DNA from: JAGXLC01 sp041686375
Lineage (GTDB): Bacteria > Bacteroidota > Bacteroidia > Bacteroidales > UBA12077
NCBI GenBank assembly: GCA_041686375.1
Contig: JAWLEB010000011.1
Location: forward strand, 1-64,000
Direction of reading: 5' to 3'
Length of the DNA stretch: 64,000 nt
Shown: positions 28,378 through 37,110 of the stretch, piece after piece
Layout: every line of letters starts with the position of its first letter
Position numbering within the stretch: position 1 is the stretch's first letter
The notes under the pieces: generated by a model
The model's database searches: none
Told to the model about the DNA's origin: nothing
The model's input: only the letters and a program-made list of their open reading frames with translations
Made by a program: the position numbers and the translations under genes

Positions 28378-28950
28378 ATGAAGCCAATTAACAGTATTAA
28401 AAGTGACTACTTCTTGTGGGAGCACTTTAAAGATGGGGATAAAAGTGCGCTTGATGAAATATATAAATTTCATTATGCTTCTTTGTTTGACTATGGTTTT
28501 AGAATAATTAAAGATACAGATTTTATTCGTGAGTGTATACAGGAATTGTTTTACGAGCTTATATCCAACCGAAAAACTTTAGGCGCTACGCATAATATAA
28601 GATTTTATCTGCTGGCTTCTATTCGACGTAAAATATTTAGTAAAATCCGCAACAGATCCCATTTTCAACCAGATTATGATTTTTCCTATAGGTTCGATTT
28701 GGAATTGTCCCCTGAAGACAATTTTATAAAAGTTGAAGGTAAAAAGAAAAGGCGTGAGGATCTCAAAAAAATCGTTAATAAATTACCATGCAGAGAGAAG
28801 GAGGTTATATACCTAAAATTTTATAAGGATTTAAATTATGAGGAGATCACAAGAGTTATGGGGATAAATTATGATTCAGCCAGGAAACTACTTCACCGGG
28901 CTATAAAGAATTTACGAAAATTGATGAGTGTAGAACTCAATCATTATTAA
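28378..28950 (+). CDS. ECF-type RNA polymerase sigma factor
   Basis: This 190-residue sigma-70 family factor has only regions 2 and 4. Region 2 is at about 18-90 (YASLFDYGFRIIKDTDFIRECIQELFYELI, shown here in pieces as FDYGFRII and CIQELFYELI). Region 4 is at about 130-182 (LPCREKEVIYLKFYKDLNYEEI, given in pieces as LPCREKEV and LNYEEI, then the recognition helix with YDSARKLLHRAIKNLRK). In Bacteroidota such factors normally pair with a FecR-type anti-sigma protein. The only FecR-type gene in the window is the unusual FecR-curlin fusion at 35367. The gene is 20 bp upstream of a SprB/FISUMP surface protein and was probably kept with it. A role in controlling the curli locus is inferred from position. 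Confidence 0.93.
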   Translation: MKPINSIKSDYFLWEHFKDGDKSALDEIYKFHYASLFDYGFRIIKDTDFIRECIQELFYELISNRKTLGATHNIRFYLLASIRRKIFSKIRNRSHFQPDYDFSYRFDLELSPEDNFIKVEGKKKRREDLKKIVNKLPCREKEVIYLKFYKDLNYEEITRVMGINYDSARKLLHRAIKNLRKLMSVELNHY

Positions 28951-28970
28951 CCTATTTTTAATTACCGACT

Positions 28971-31019
28971 ATGAGATCCTCCATTTTGAGTATAATAGTG
29001 TTTGTTTTTTTGTTTTGTTTACTACCTCCGGTTCAGTCGGCTGCTCAGTCTTTAGCTCCTTTGCATTATCAATTTATCGTACGTAATGGTGATGGAGAAT
29101 TGATTACAAATCAGAAGGTAAATGTTGAATTGTCTATTTTTTCCGGGGAGTTAAATAATGCTTCTAAATTATTTTCGGAACAACACCGGATAACTACATC
29201 AGCGAATGGCCTTGTTAAACTTAAAATCGGAACGGGAAGAAGCGACCAGAACTATCCAAGTATAGTATGGAATATTCAGGATAGTTATTTTGTAAGAGCG
29301 ACGATTGATAATTTAGATGATTCAGATTATACCTACGAGCATACCAGTCCCATTATTATGGTGTATCCTGTACAATATACAGGTACTATGGAAGACGCAG
29401 CAGATCCTGTAATTGCATTTGGGAAACGTGAAGTGCTTGAACCTTTAAACCTTGAGGATGGTAATCTTTATTTGAGTAATGGTAGTGTCGTTAAATTGCC
29501 AAAATATTTAACCAAACGTAATGATTTACAGATACAGGTGGAAAAAAACGATGTTTCTTGTTATGGGGAAAAAGACGGAGGAATTGATGTTACGGTAAAG
29601 GGCGGTACTCCTCCTTATGATTATTTTTGGTCTAACGGGCAAACTACAGAAGATCTGAACAATCTGAAGGCAGGAGAGTATGATTTGTACATTGCTGATC
29701 AAAATGGTTTTACTGCAATTCGTAAAGTTAGAATTGAACAGCCGGGGCCACTGGATATAAATGCGGAGATTTCTGATGTTTCTGGTGTTGGAATGAGGGA
29801 TGGGAAGATACAACTGGATGTTACGGGGGGAATACCTCCTTATTCCTATCATTGGTCTCATGGATCAAAGCAAAGAGATCAGGCAAACTTGTCCCCCGGG
29901 TATTATAAAGTTGCAGTATCTTCTAAAACAAATTGCTCTGTAGAAAAAAAATTCATAATAAGGGAACCTGTGAAGTTAAAGTTTGATAAAACCAATGTAA
30001 AGTGTTATGGCGAGAGCAGTGGAAGTGTATATTTAAGTATCAGGGGAGGTCTGCCTCCTTACGAAATTAGTTGGTCGAATAAACAAACAGGCTATCACTT
30101 ACAAAACCTTTCTGCCGGAAAATACTATGTGTTTGTTAAGGACAGTTGGGGCTATCAAAAGCTTGATAGTGTTTCAATTCTGCAACCTTATCCGCTAAGG
30201 GTTAAACCTGATATTACGCATATTGAAGATGATAACGAATTTGGGAAAATTGACCTTAAAGTTAGTGGGGGAATTCCTCCTTATGAATATGGTTGGTCGA
30301 CAATGGATACATCCAGAAATATTGGAGAAATAACAGATGGCGTTTATTCTGTCAGAGTAATTGATAGCAAGGGTTGTGAAATGGTTAAAAATAACATCTT
30401 TTTGTATAAGATGTATACTGATATGCGGGATACTACAAAATATAAGGTTATAACTATTGGTACACAGGTATGGATGGCTGAAAATCTGAATTATGGGAGG
30501 CAAATAAGCTCTGATAAGGAAGCAAAGAAAAATGGGATAGTTGAAAAATATTGTTATGAAAATAATATAGAGCATTGTTATAACTTTGGGGGATTATACA
30601 CATGGGGTGAAATGATGCGTTATGCTAAATCTGATGATAATATTCGTGGCAGGACGCAGGGCGTTTGTCCTGACGGGTGGCATGTGCCGACTATTGATGA
30701 GTGGAATATTCTGGCTGATTACCTGGGAGGAGAGATGATAGCTGCAAACAGAATGAAAGACTATGATTATTGGGACTTGCCACATGGTGTGGATGAAATT
30801 CAGTTGAATTTAAGTGGTTTCTCAGCTTATCCTTCCGGGAGAATGGATATGGCAGGTGCAAGTTATTACATGGGAAAAAGCACAAGCTTTTGGAGTTCCA
30901 CAAAGGATAGTTTCAATAATGCTTGGCATCGAACGGTAACAAATAGGGGCGAAGGACTATACCGGAATTCCGGGAATATGGGTTATCGTTTTTCTGTCCG
31001 TTGTGTCAAAGATTATTAA
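28971..31019 (+). CDS. Surface protein with SprB repeats and FISUMP domain
   Basis: The protein has 682 residues. A signal peptide (1-26) is followed by the N-terminal beta domain common in FISUMP proteins (LHYQFIVRNGDGELI, GLVKLKIGTG). Four SprB-type repeats lie at about 193-480; each starts with a Cys-Tyr-Gly-Glu or similar turn and contains GGxPPYxxxWS. A FISUMP (Fib_succ_major) C-terminal domain follows (about 485-682), with QVWMAENLNYG, CPDGWHVPT and GYRFSVRCVKD. No Por secretion tail is visible. It is probably a cell-surface adhesin or matrix protein, translated directly after the ECF sigma factor and convergent with the curli locus. Confidence 0.9.
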   Translation: MRSSILSIIVFVFLFCLLPPVQSAAQSLAPLHYQFIVRNGDGELITNQKVNVELSIFSGELNNASKLFSEQHRITTSANGLVKLKIGTGRSDQNYPSIVWNIQDSYFVRATIDNLDDSDYTYEHTSPIIMVYPVQYTGTMEDAADPVIAFGKREVLEPLNLEDGNLYLSNGSVVKLPKYLTKRNDLQIQVEKNDVSCYGEKDGGIDVTVKGGTPPYDYFWSNGQTTEDLNNLKAGEYDLYIADQNGFTAIRKVRIEQPGPLDINAEISDVSGVGMRDGKIQLDVTGGIPPYSYHWSHGSKQRDQANLSPGYYKVAVSSKTNCSVEKKFIIREPVKLKFDKTNVKCYGESSGSVYLSIRGGLPPYEISWSNKQTGYHLQNLSAGKYYVFVKDSWGYQKLDSVSILQPYPLRVKPDITHIEDDNEFGKIDLKVSGGIPPYEYGWSTMDTSRNIGEITDGVYSVRVIDSKGCEMVKNNIFLYKMYTDMRDTTKYKVITIGTQVWMAENLNYGRQISSDKEAKKNGIVEKYCYENNIEHCYNFGGLYTWGEMMRYAKSDDNIRGRTQGVCPDGWHVPTIDEWNILADYLGGEMIAANRMKDYDYWDLPHGVDEIQLNLSGFSAYPSGRMDMAGASYYMGKSTSFWSSTKDSFNNAWHRTVTNRGEGLYRNSGNMGYRFSVRCVKDY

Positions 31020-31115
31020 AAACATTGCATTCCAACGTTGAGTCTTTTTGATTATGAATATCAGTATATCTTAAGAGATAAGGGGACTTAAATGTCGATT
31101 ATGTAATAAAAAAAA

Positions 31116-32630
31116 TCAATTCCAAAAAGGTAACTCTGCATTTTCAACCAATTGCTCCCTGTTTGATCCGTCAATGTCCATTGTCCATATTTCTTTTGGT
31201 TTTGAATTGTTGTTAACAACATTGGTAAAGATAATTTTATTCCCTGTTGGTGAATATCTTGGTGTTAAATCATTTGTGCCACCGGGTTTATTCTCAGAAA
31301 GAGAGGTGGTTTCTCCAGTCTCCAAATCCATTTTGAATATCTGGTTGTTAAGCATCCTTCCGTCAAGAGATTCATTTTCTGATACATCGTGGGTGAATAG
31401 TATAGATTTCCCATCTATTGAAAATGTAGGCGCTTCGATTACTCCTTTTAGGTTTTCTACTAGTACTTCTTGGTTGCTGCCATCTCTGTCCATCAAGTAT
31501 ATTTCTGATTCATATATCTTTTCGCCAATTGTTAAAACGACGATTTTTGAATAATCAGGAGATAGATCAACCTCTCTGAAATGACGATCTGATGGGGCAG
31601 TTGTAATAGTCTGTAAACCTGTTCCATCAGACTTTATGCTATATAAATGTTGATAATGGCTGAAGATAAGCCTGCCTTCATCTTCAGCCCAAGCAAAAGC
31701 GTTTCCTTCATTATGGTACCCATCTACTGCAACCCTGGTTACCCTGCTGCTTTGGCCTCCGTTTTTGTCCATAATGAAAAGGTATGGTTTCACAAGTGAA
31801 TCACTTACAAAAGCAATTTCTCCATTACGTTTGTTAATTTTAGGCGCCCAATCACGGTGATTATTATAAGTTAGCTGATTAACCATTGAGCTGTCTAAAT
31901 CATAGGCCATGAGTTCATAATTCCCTCCAATTTTTTTAACAAAAAAAAAGGAATTATCCGGGATGCTTTTAGTTTTGAAATTAAGTAATTTACTGAGGGT
32001 TGTGTCACCATCTTCATTTTTTGCTATTACCTGCCAGTAATAAACTTGATTATATCTTAAATTCTGAACCTTCAAGGATGTATCTTTTATGTCTTCAGCT
32101 ATCACTTGTTCTTGTATTGAAGTACTTGGATATAATAAAACATCGTAAGCTATTGAGTGATCCTCTGATTCAGCATATGCGCTCCATTTTAAAGTCAGTC
32201 TCGTAGTTAAATTGTTTGAGCCTTTTGATGGCGTATATTTTTTTGAAAAAGTAATTTCACTGCTCTCACTAGTTTGATCCTTTTTTTTTAGTAGAAAATT
32301 AACCGTGGAAGTGTGATTTTCTTTCACTTGTATTCCAAGAGATTTTAAGTTATAATCTGATTTGTCTGCTGTAATATTGTATCTTCCCGTATCGATCATA
32401 GATATTTTATAATAACCACTTGAGTCAGTCAGGATAACTTCTGTTGCTGGTTTTGTTTGTATGGTTACATTTCTTAGAGGAGTATCTGTTTCCTCGTCCA
32501 TGACAAATCCTTCAATGGTGCCCTTGATATCCGGATCAAAAGCATCTTCTGTGCATGAGTTAAATGTTGCAAGAAAAAATACTGAGGCAAGGAATATGAT
32601 TACTTTTGTATGTTTACTGGTTTTATTCAT
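31116..32630 (-). CDS. Lipoprotein with carboxypeptidase-like, Fn3 and TolB-propeller domains
   Basis: The protein has 504 residues. The signal ends in a lipobox (FNSC, Cys about 26). Domains in order: a carboxypeptidase regulatory-like beta-sandwich (about 38-115, IEGFVMDEETDTPLRNVTI); a fibronectin type III-like domain (about 130-225, with YYWQVIAKNEDGDT); and a TolB/WD40-like propeller (about 230-500) with repeated LxxxDxDGSNxxxL and FSIDGKSILFT elements. It is 17 bp downstream of the CsgH-like gene and probably in the same transcript. It would sit on the outer membrane or surface and bind protein or glycan; an accessory role in fibre anchoring is a guess. Confidence 0.85.
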   Translation of the reverse strand: MNKTSKHTKVIIFLASVFFLATFNSCTEDAFDPDIKGTIEGFVMDEETDTPLRNVTIQTKPATEVILTDSSGYYKISMIDTGRYNITADKSDYNLKSLGIQVKENHTSTVNFLLKKKDQTSESSEITFSKKYTPSKGSNNLTTRLTLKWSAYAESEDHSIAYDVLLYPSTSIQEQVIAEDIKDTSLKVQNLRYNQVYYWQVIAKNEDGDTTLSKLLNFKTKSIPDNSFFFVKKIGGNYELMAYDLDSSMVNQLTYNNHRDWAPKINKRNGEIAFVSDSLVKPYLFIMDKNGGQSSRVTRVAVDGYHNEGNAFAWAEDEGRLIFSHYQHLYSIKSDGTGLQTITTAPSDRHFREVDLSPDYSKIVVLTIGEKIYESEIYLMDRDGSNQEVLVENLKGVIEAPTFSIDGKSILFTHDVSENESLDGRMLNNQIFKMDLETGETTSLSENKPGGTNDLTPRYSPTGNKIIFTNVVNNNSKPKEIWTMDIDGSNREQLVENAELPFWN

Positions 32631-32647
32631 GGTGGTTTACGTTAAAT

Positions 32648-33052
32648 TTATGGCTTATATTTAATAGTATCAGTTGCTATTAAGATATTTTCATGAAATA
32701 TTTTAAGCTGAAGTTCAATGCTGTCATTTAATGTGTTATCTAGGTTAAATTCTATTTTAGATAGGAAGATTTTTTCTTCTGGCGGAGCTTCAAATTTTCC
32801 TGACTGTTTTACTTTTGATCTCCCACTTTTCCCGTTTTTCCATCCATAAAATTCGTAGGAAAAATTATTTATCTTTTCAAATGATTCATTCATGAAATAT
32901 GCTGAGAAAATTAAATTCTTGGTATGCGTTTCTTGTTCAATCCAGGATAATATTTTTGTTTTTTCTTCTTGGGCCATGGAATTGTCAGAATAAGTAAAAA
33001 GGAAAATAAATACTATACTTAATAATTTCAATATTTGTTTTAGTTGTTTCAT
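32648..33052 (-). CDS. CsgH-like curli chaperone
   Basis: This 134-residue exported protein has a signal peptide at 1-27 (cut after SMAQ). The mature part is a small beta-sandwich. The segment NGKSGRSKVKQSGKF and the following Leu-rich strand pair (IFLSKIEFNL, IELQLKIFHENILIATDTI) match the CsgH pattern, a periplasmic inhibitor that keeps curlin from polymerising early. A terminator-like hairpin separates it from the small curlin gene upstream, and the shared locus element lies at 33159-33175, about 107 bp before its start. The match rests on a short motif, so the call is moderately firm. Confidence 0.72.
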   Translation of the reverse strand: MKQLKQILKLLSIVFIFLFTYSDNSMAQEEKTKILSWIEQETHTKNLIFSAYFMNESFEKINNFSYEFYGWKNGKSGRSKVKQSGKFEAPPEEKIFLSKIEFNLDNTLNDSIELQLKIFHENILIATDTIKYKP

Positions 33053-33158
33053 GGGGAATTCATATCAAAATATAAGTAAGTTATATAAAAAAAAATAAAA
33101 CTGAAACTTTTTTTATAACTTTACGTAGAATTTTTTGACCAATTAACATTTATTTTTG

Positions 33159-33175
33159 GTTAAACAATTAGGTAT
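33159..33175 (-). promoter_or_regulatory. Curli-locus leader element, copy 1
   Basis: Read on the minus strand it is TACCTAATTGTTTAACC followed by AAAAATAAATGTT. The same 17 bases occur at 35329-35345, and a close variant at 40559-40575. This copy lies between a terminator and the CsgH-like gene, 107 bp upstream of its start, whereas the other two copies end 16-17 bases before a start codon. It may be a promoter or an mRNA leader signal. Confidence 0.55.
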
Positions 33176-33178
33176 AGG

Positions 33179-33221
33179 AAAATTAAAATTGTCCACCGAT
33201 ACGGTGGACAATTTTAATTTT
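33179..33221 (-). terminator. Perfect 20-bp hairpin, likely terminator
   Basis: The arms 33179-33198 and 33202-33221 are exact inverted repeats with a three-base loop (ATA). The GC-rich core is TGTCCACCG/CGGTGGACA, and the outer part is AATTTTAA. It lies 14 bp after the end of the small curlin gene. The outer arm gives a U-rich tail on either strand, so it could work in both directions. Confidence 0.8.
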
Positions 33222-33234
33222 ATTTAATTTTTTG

Positions 33235-33807
33235 CTACGGAGAATTGGTTATTTTCATTTTCACACCTTCTCCTTTCTGATTGATGGTCAAAGGCAAATT
33301 TTGCATCCCCTCGTTATAAATTCCCAGTCCATTGCCATATTGCTCTATTGTATGGCTTAGATTATAGCCATCTATACGGTCGTAGATGTAGTTTTCATGA
33401 CCTTGTTGACGGTAATACCCGGAATTTCCATTTCCATCGATGCCTAAATCTATAATATTGCCTTTCCCGTTTGATTGTTCTGCAGTTGATATGTTGTTAT
33501 TGCCATTTATATATAGCTGGATGTAATTTTCATTATCATTGAGCCCGAATTTATTACGTTCCTGCTCTATAAAGGATCGACTCCATTCAAAATTATTGGG
33601 TACATCAATTGTGTTATCCCCTTCATTATTGAACTCATATCCCTTATTATCATCCAGCTGCATCATCAACTGCTCCTCATGTTGCTGAACCTCTTTCTTG
33701 CTTTTTATGTTTTGTGAGTAAGCTTCCATTTGAGGCAACAAAACAAGGAAAGTAAGAAGAAAAATCATCAGAGCATAATATTTGTTTTTATTAGATTTCA
33801 TTTTCAT
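33235..33807 (-). CDS. Small curlin-repeat protein (possible CsgB-like nucleator)
   Basis: The protein has 190 residues. A signal peptide (about 1-32, cut after AYSQ) precedes a non-repetitive acidic stretch (33-95). About six imperfect curlin half-repeats follow, built on QxxGxxN or IxGxxN, e.g. YINGNNN, EQSNGKGN, RQQGHEN, EQYGNGLG. The gene is directly downstream of the large curlin subunit and ends at a strong hairpin. Order and size suggest a minor subunit or nucleator comparable to CsgB, but the repeats are too divergent to assign that role with certainty. It lacks the basic C-terminal repeat typical of E. coli CsgB. Confidence 0.78.
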   Translation of the reverse strand: MKMKSNKNKYYALMIFLLTFLVLLPQMEAYSQNIKSKKEVQQHEEQLMMQLDDNKGYEFNNEGDNTIDVPNNFEWSRSFIEQERNKFGLNDNENYIQLYINGNNNISTAEQSNGKGNIIDLGIDGNGNSGYYRQQGHENYIYDRIDGYNLSHTIEQYGNGLGIYNEGMQNLPLTINQKGEGVKMKITNSP

Positions 33808-33909
33808 TTCCTTTCTTTTTTTACTCTGATCTAAATCAAGTAATTAATTGATGATTTTTCCAAATAAAGGAGAAAAGGCCAATTATTACCCTTTCTCCTT
33901 TATTTAATA

Positions 33910-35313
33910 TTATTGTTGAATTTCGATACCACTTTGAGTAGTGTTTACCCAGTTGTTGTTTCCATACTGGAGAACCTTGGAAACTTGGCCAGAACCGGTT
34001 TGATTTATTTCTGTCCAGTTATCGTTGCCAATAAAATCTTTTGTATAACCATGATCCCAAGCTCTTTGCTGATCCCATACACCTTGATCAACATATGCTT
34101 TGTGTCCGCTTCCGTCTTGCTCAATATCTACGTAGTTTTTATCACCATACTGATGAGCTTGAGCTGTGTTGTCGCTACCAAGCTGATAAATGTTAGACCA
34201 GTTTTGGTCTGCCTCATTATTATTATGGACTGATTCTTCAGAACCATTGGCATTATAAACATCCTGCACTTGCTTGGCATAGTTACCGGAACCATCTTGC
34301 TCAATATTGGCCCAGTTGTCTCCACCATCCTGATCGGTGAAAGCCTCGTTATCATTTCCTGATATTGTATGTACAGCTGTGTTACCACGTCCTTCTTGAC
34401 CTAATATTCCTCCAATGATGGATTTGTTTCTATCACCATTATTAATATTTGTTTCTGCATGGTTGTCTCCTGTTACATAGATTCCTGGGGATCCTTCTTT
34501 GTCTTTAGTCTGATAGTGTTCTACAGTGTTGTTGTCACCAGTGATGTCGACTATTGATTTTTGTTCATCACCATAAGATTTTCCATGTGTTCCAGCCTGC
34601 TCAACTCTGACTTCGTTATGTTCACCTATAATGCCAACTGTTGAGTGATTGTAGTCGTCATCCTGGATAACAGTAACTCTTTGGTCTCTGGCGCCATAAG
34701 CATTGCCTAATTCAGCATCGATTTCCACCTTAGAAAAGTTGAAAGCTCCTGTTTGGTCAACATCTACAAATTGATCGCTTCCTTTAATATCACCTTCCAT
34801 TTTGTTATAACTGCCTGTTTGATCAATAGTGATGAGAGAATTGTCACCTTCATACTTAAAGGGGCTTGTGCCACTAATGTCGTTTTGATAACCAACTTGA
34901 TTAAATTTTAAGAAGTTATCATCTCCTTTTAGTTTTGCATCAAGAAAGTTTTCTCCTCCTATTTGGTCTACGTGAACGACATTTTGGTAATTATCAGCGT
35001 CATACCAAGAAGCTTGGTCGACTGTGGCACTGTTATCAGTCCCTACTTGATTTGATTCTAATAAATTAGTGTAGCCTTTTACACCATAATCAAGCATGTT
35101 GTTTTCTCCTTCTTGTTCAACAATTGCTTCGTTCCAGGTGCTATTACTGCCGTTTGTGTTTTCCTGGAAAACATCTGAACTGTTGTCTACACCCATTTGG
35201 GTTACGTCTGCTTTATTGTAGTCTTCAATTTGTTCTACAACTGAGTTGTTTTGAGCAACTACCATTCCGGTCATAAAAATGACCACTGCGAATAAACTAA
35301 TTAACTTTTTCAT
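33910..35313 (-). CDS. Large curlin-repeat amyloid subunit (CsgA-like)
   Basis: The protein has 467 residues. A signal peptide covers 1-21 (MVVAQ). The whole mature part is built of curlin-type units Q-x-G-x-x-N spaced about 22 residues apart, e.g. TQMGVDN, EQEGENN, NQVGTDN, DQIGGEN, NQVGYQN, DQTGSYN, EQDGSGN, YQLGSDN, QYGDKN, NQTGSGQ, LQYGNNN. I count roughly 18-20 units, against five in E. coli CsgA (151 residues). It should be the main subunit of an extracellular amyloid fibre, exported through the CsgG pore encoded at 38578. Asp-rich turns give a strongly acidic protein. The shared leader element ends 16 bp before its start codon. Confidence 0.9.
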   Translation of the reverse strand: MKKLISLFAVVIFMTGMVVAQNNSVVEQIEDYNKADVTQMGVDNSSDVFQENTNGSNSTWNEAIVEQEGENNMLDYGVKGYTNLLESNQVGTDNSATVDQASWYDADNYQNVVHVDQIGGENFLDAKLKGDDNFLKFNQVGYQNDISGTSPFKYEGDNSLITIDQTGSYNKMEGDIKGSDQFVDVDQTGAFNFSKVEIDAELGNAYGARDQRVTVIQDDDYNHSTVGIIGEHNEVRVEQAGTHGKSYGDEQKSIVDITGDNNTVEHYQTKDKEGSPGIYVTGDNHAETNINNGDRNKSIIGGILGQEGRGNTAVHTISGNDNEAFTDQDGGDNWANIEQDGSGNYAKQVQDVYNANGSEESVHNNNEADQNWSNIYQLGSDNTAQAHQYGDKNYVDIEQDGSGHKAYVDQGVWDQQRAWDHGYTKDFIGNDNWTEINQTGSGQVSKVLQYGNNNWVNTTQSGIEIQQ

Positions 35314-35328
35314 AACATTTGAATTTTT

Positions 35329-35345
35329 GGTTAAACAATTAGGTA
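35329..35345 (-). promoter_or_regulatory. Curli-locus leader element, copy 2
   Basis: On the minus strand it reads TACCTAATTGTTTAACC, then AAAAATTCAAATGTT and the ATG of the large curlin gene. It is identical in its 17-base core to copy 1. It lies in the 53-bp gap between the FecR-curlin gene and the large curlin gene, so the latter may have its own transcription start or a translational control site. Confidence 0.6.
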
Positions 35346-35366
35346 TTTATTTAGAAATTAGAAAAA

Positions 35367-36992
35367 TTATTTATTTTGTTGATTAATATTTGCTTTGTTG
35401 TTATTGCCTTGTTGTGTTATATTTAGTTCGTTATGCTCACCGTGTTGAATTATATCAGCTTCATTATATTGTCCTTGCTGTAAAATTCCCGGGTCTAATG
35501 GACTGTAGCCTGCTTTGTTATTTATTCCTTGTTGCCTGGCTGTTATGATATTGTATCCGCCATCCTGCAGCATGAACAGAAGGTTTTCTTCTCCTTCGAC
35601 TTGCGCATTTATTCTGTTCTCAAGACCTTCCTGGGTTGAGTATACATTTGAATTGTAGGATTCCATAATTTGGAAGATCGAAATGTTTTTATCACCTATC
35701 TGCTCTTGTCGGGTTGACCACTCATAATCATCGTTCTTATCTTGAATGTTGTTACCGGAAAATTCGCTTTCTGCACTATTATGATTACCACGCTGAACTT
35801 GTTCTGAACTGAGGCCTGAGCCTATTTGCTCTATATATGCCTGATTATAGTTGCCTTCTTGATGCACAATACTTAGGTTGTTTTTGTTTTCCCTGCCCTT
35901 ATGGTTCTCTGGCAGATAGTAATACTGATTTCCTCCCCCTGTAAGAATACTTCCTTTAGCTCCAGTTGGTGTTTCTTTTGTAATACTTATTAATTTGTTT
36001 GCTCTTGTTTGATTTTGGTTTGAGTTTGATTGATTATTTTGTGCGTAATTTTTCGGGTTTTCATTTTTTAAAGTAACATGAGCTTTCGTTCCTTTAGCTT
36101 CCGTATTATTTTTATCTTCTTTATTTAATGTACTGCCGGTTGATGAATTATCTCCCCGGGAGAAATGCTGTTTAGTTGATTTTGTGTCTTTGTATTCTTT
36201 CACCCATGTTGTATGTCCTTCCGGGCTGCTGGCTTTCTTTATCAGGCGGTCGTTTTTTGGAAAATATTGTACAATATCACCAGGAATCATCGCTATTGTT
36301 TTATGTTTTGCTTCAAGCCTGATCTTACCTGAATTAAGAACAACAGTTGTGTTATCTGCATTTTTACTAATATTAAACTCTGTGCCAATTACTTCAACCT
36401 GAACATCTCCTGTTTCAACTATAAATTTAATTGGTTCTTCATCAATGATAGTTTCTGAAACGCTAAAATATGCTTCTCCCTCAAGAGAGACCCTTCTTAA
36501 TCTTTCATTCTCCCAATTTTTATTAAATGTTAACCTGGTGTTTTCATTCAAAATGACATGGGATCCATCTGGAAGGCTTATTTCTTTTTGTTCCTGTGTA
36601 GAGGTTATGAATTCAGAACGGCTGTTGAAATCAGTTAAATAAAAATATGCCGCAAATCCTCCGAATAAAATAATAAGTAATGATGCTGCAATTTTTGCTA
36701 ATTTGCCTATCCGAAATGTCTTTTGCTGACTGTCTTCAGCTGGAGTTAATTCATCATAAAAATGGGAGATTTTTTCATAATCATTGTCGATTTGAGATGG
36801 TTTAATTTTTATTTCATCGGGAGTAAAAGCTTGGAGAATGTAATAGGCTTCTTCAACAATTTGCTTTTTCTCCGGGTGAAGTGCGATCCATTCTTCCCAT
36901 ACCTGGATGTCAGTTTTATTGCATCCCAAAGCCCACCTTTGAAAGCTTTCTTCCAGAATAAGTTCCTCGACTGTATGATAGGTGAAATCCAT
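35367..36992 (-). CDS. FecR-type anti-sigma regulator fused to curlin repeats
   Basis: The protein has 541 residues. Residues 1-98 form a cytoplasmic helical part of the FecR N-terminal type (FQRWALGCNKTDIQVWEEW, ALHPEKKQIVEEAY). One membrane helix is at about 99-119. A periplasmic FecR domain (about 125-240) has ISLPDGSHVILNENTRLTF, RRVSLEGEAYFSV, and VEVIGTEFNIS. An Asn/Gln/Ser-rich linker (about 270-350) follows. Residues 372-541 hold about eleven curlin-like QxGxxN motifs: QEGNYN, QIGSG, QRGNHN, QIGDKN, QEGLEN, QDGGYN, QQGINN, QQGQYN, QHGEHN, QQGNNN. The usual C-terminal DUF4974 domain of Bacteroidota FecR proteins is absent. The gene is 53 bp upstream of the large curlin subunit. It probably holds an ECF sigma factor and senses curlin in the periplasm; that is inference. 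Confidence 0.9.
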   Translation of the reverse strand: MDFTYHTVEELILEESFQRWALGCNKTDIQVWEEWIALHPEKKQIVEEAYYILQAFTPDEIKIKPSQIDNDYEKISHFYDELTPAEDSQQKTFRIGKLAKIAASLLIILFGGFAAYFYLTDFNSRSEFITSTQEQKEISLPDGSHVILNENTRLTFNKNWENERLRRVSLEGEAYFSVSETIIDEEPIKFIVETGDVQVEVIGTEFNISKNADNTTVVLNSGKIRLEAKHKTIAMIPGDIVQYFPKNDRLIKKASSPEGHTTWVKEYKDTKSTKQHFSRGDNSSTGSTLNKEDKNNTEAKGTKAHVTLKNENPKNYAQNNQSNSNQNQTRANKLISITKETPTGAKGSILTGGGNQYYYLPENHKGRENKNNLSIVHQEGNYNQAYIEQIGSGLSSEQVQRGNHNSAESEFSGNNIQDKNDDYEWSTRQEQIGDKNISIFQIMESYNSNVYSTQEGLENRINAQVEGEENLLFMLQDGGYNIITARQQGINNKAGYSPLDPGILQQGQYNEADIIQHGEHNELNITQQGNNNKANINQQNK

Positions 36993-37110
36993 TTGCCTTT
37001 GTTGTTTGCTCTTTTATAGTAAAAGAAGAAATTTGTCTTTTTGTGGACATATTTTTATGAAAAAATTGGAAAATATTTTTTTTGATAGATCTAAAAAAAA
37101 TCAGACTTAT

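Noticed and set aside
33082..33149. 22-codon frame starting at 33149 (minus strand) in the leader of the CsgH-like gene
   Set aside because: It could be a leader peptide but its length and composition fit chance in AT-rich DNA.
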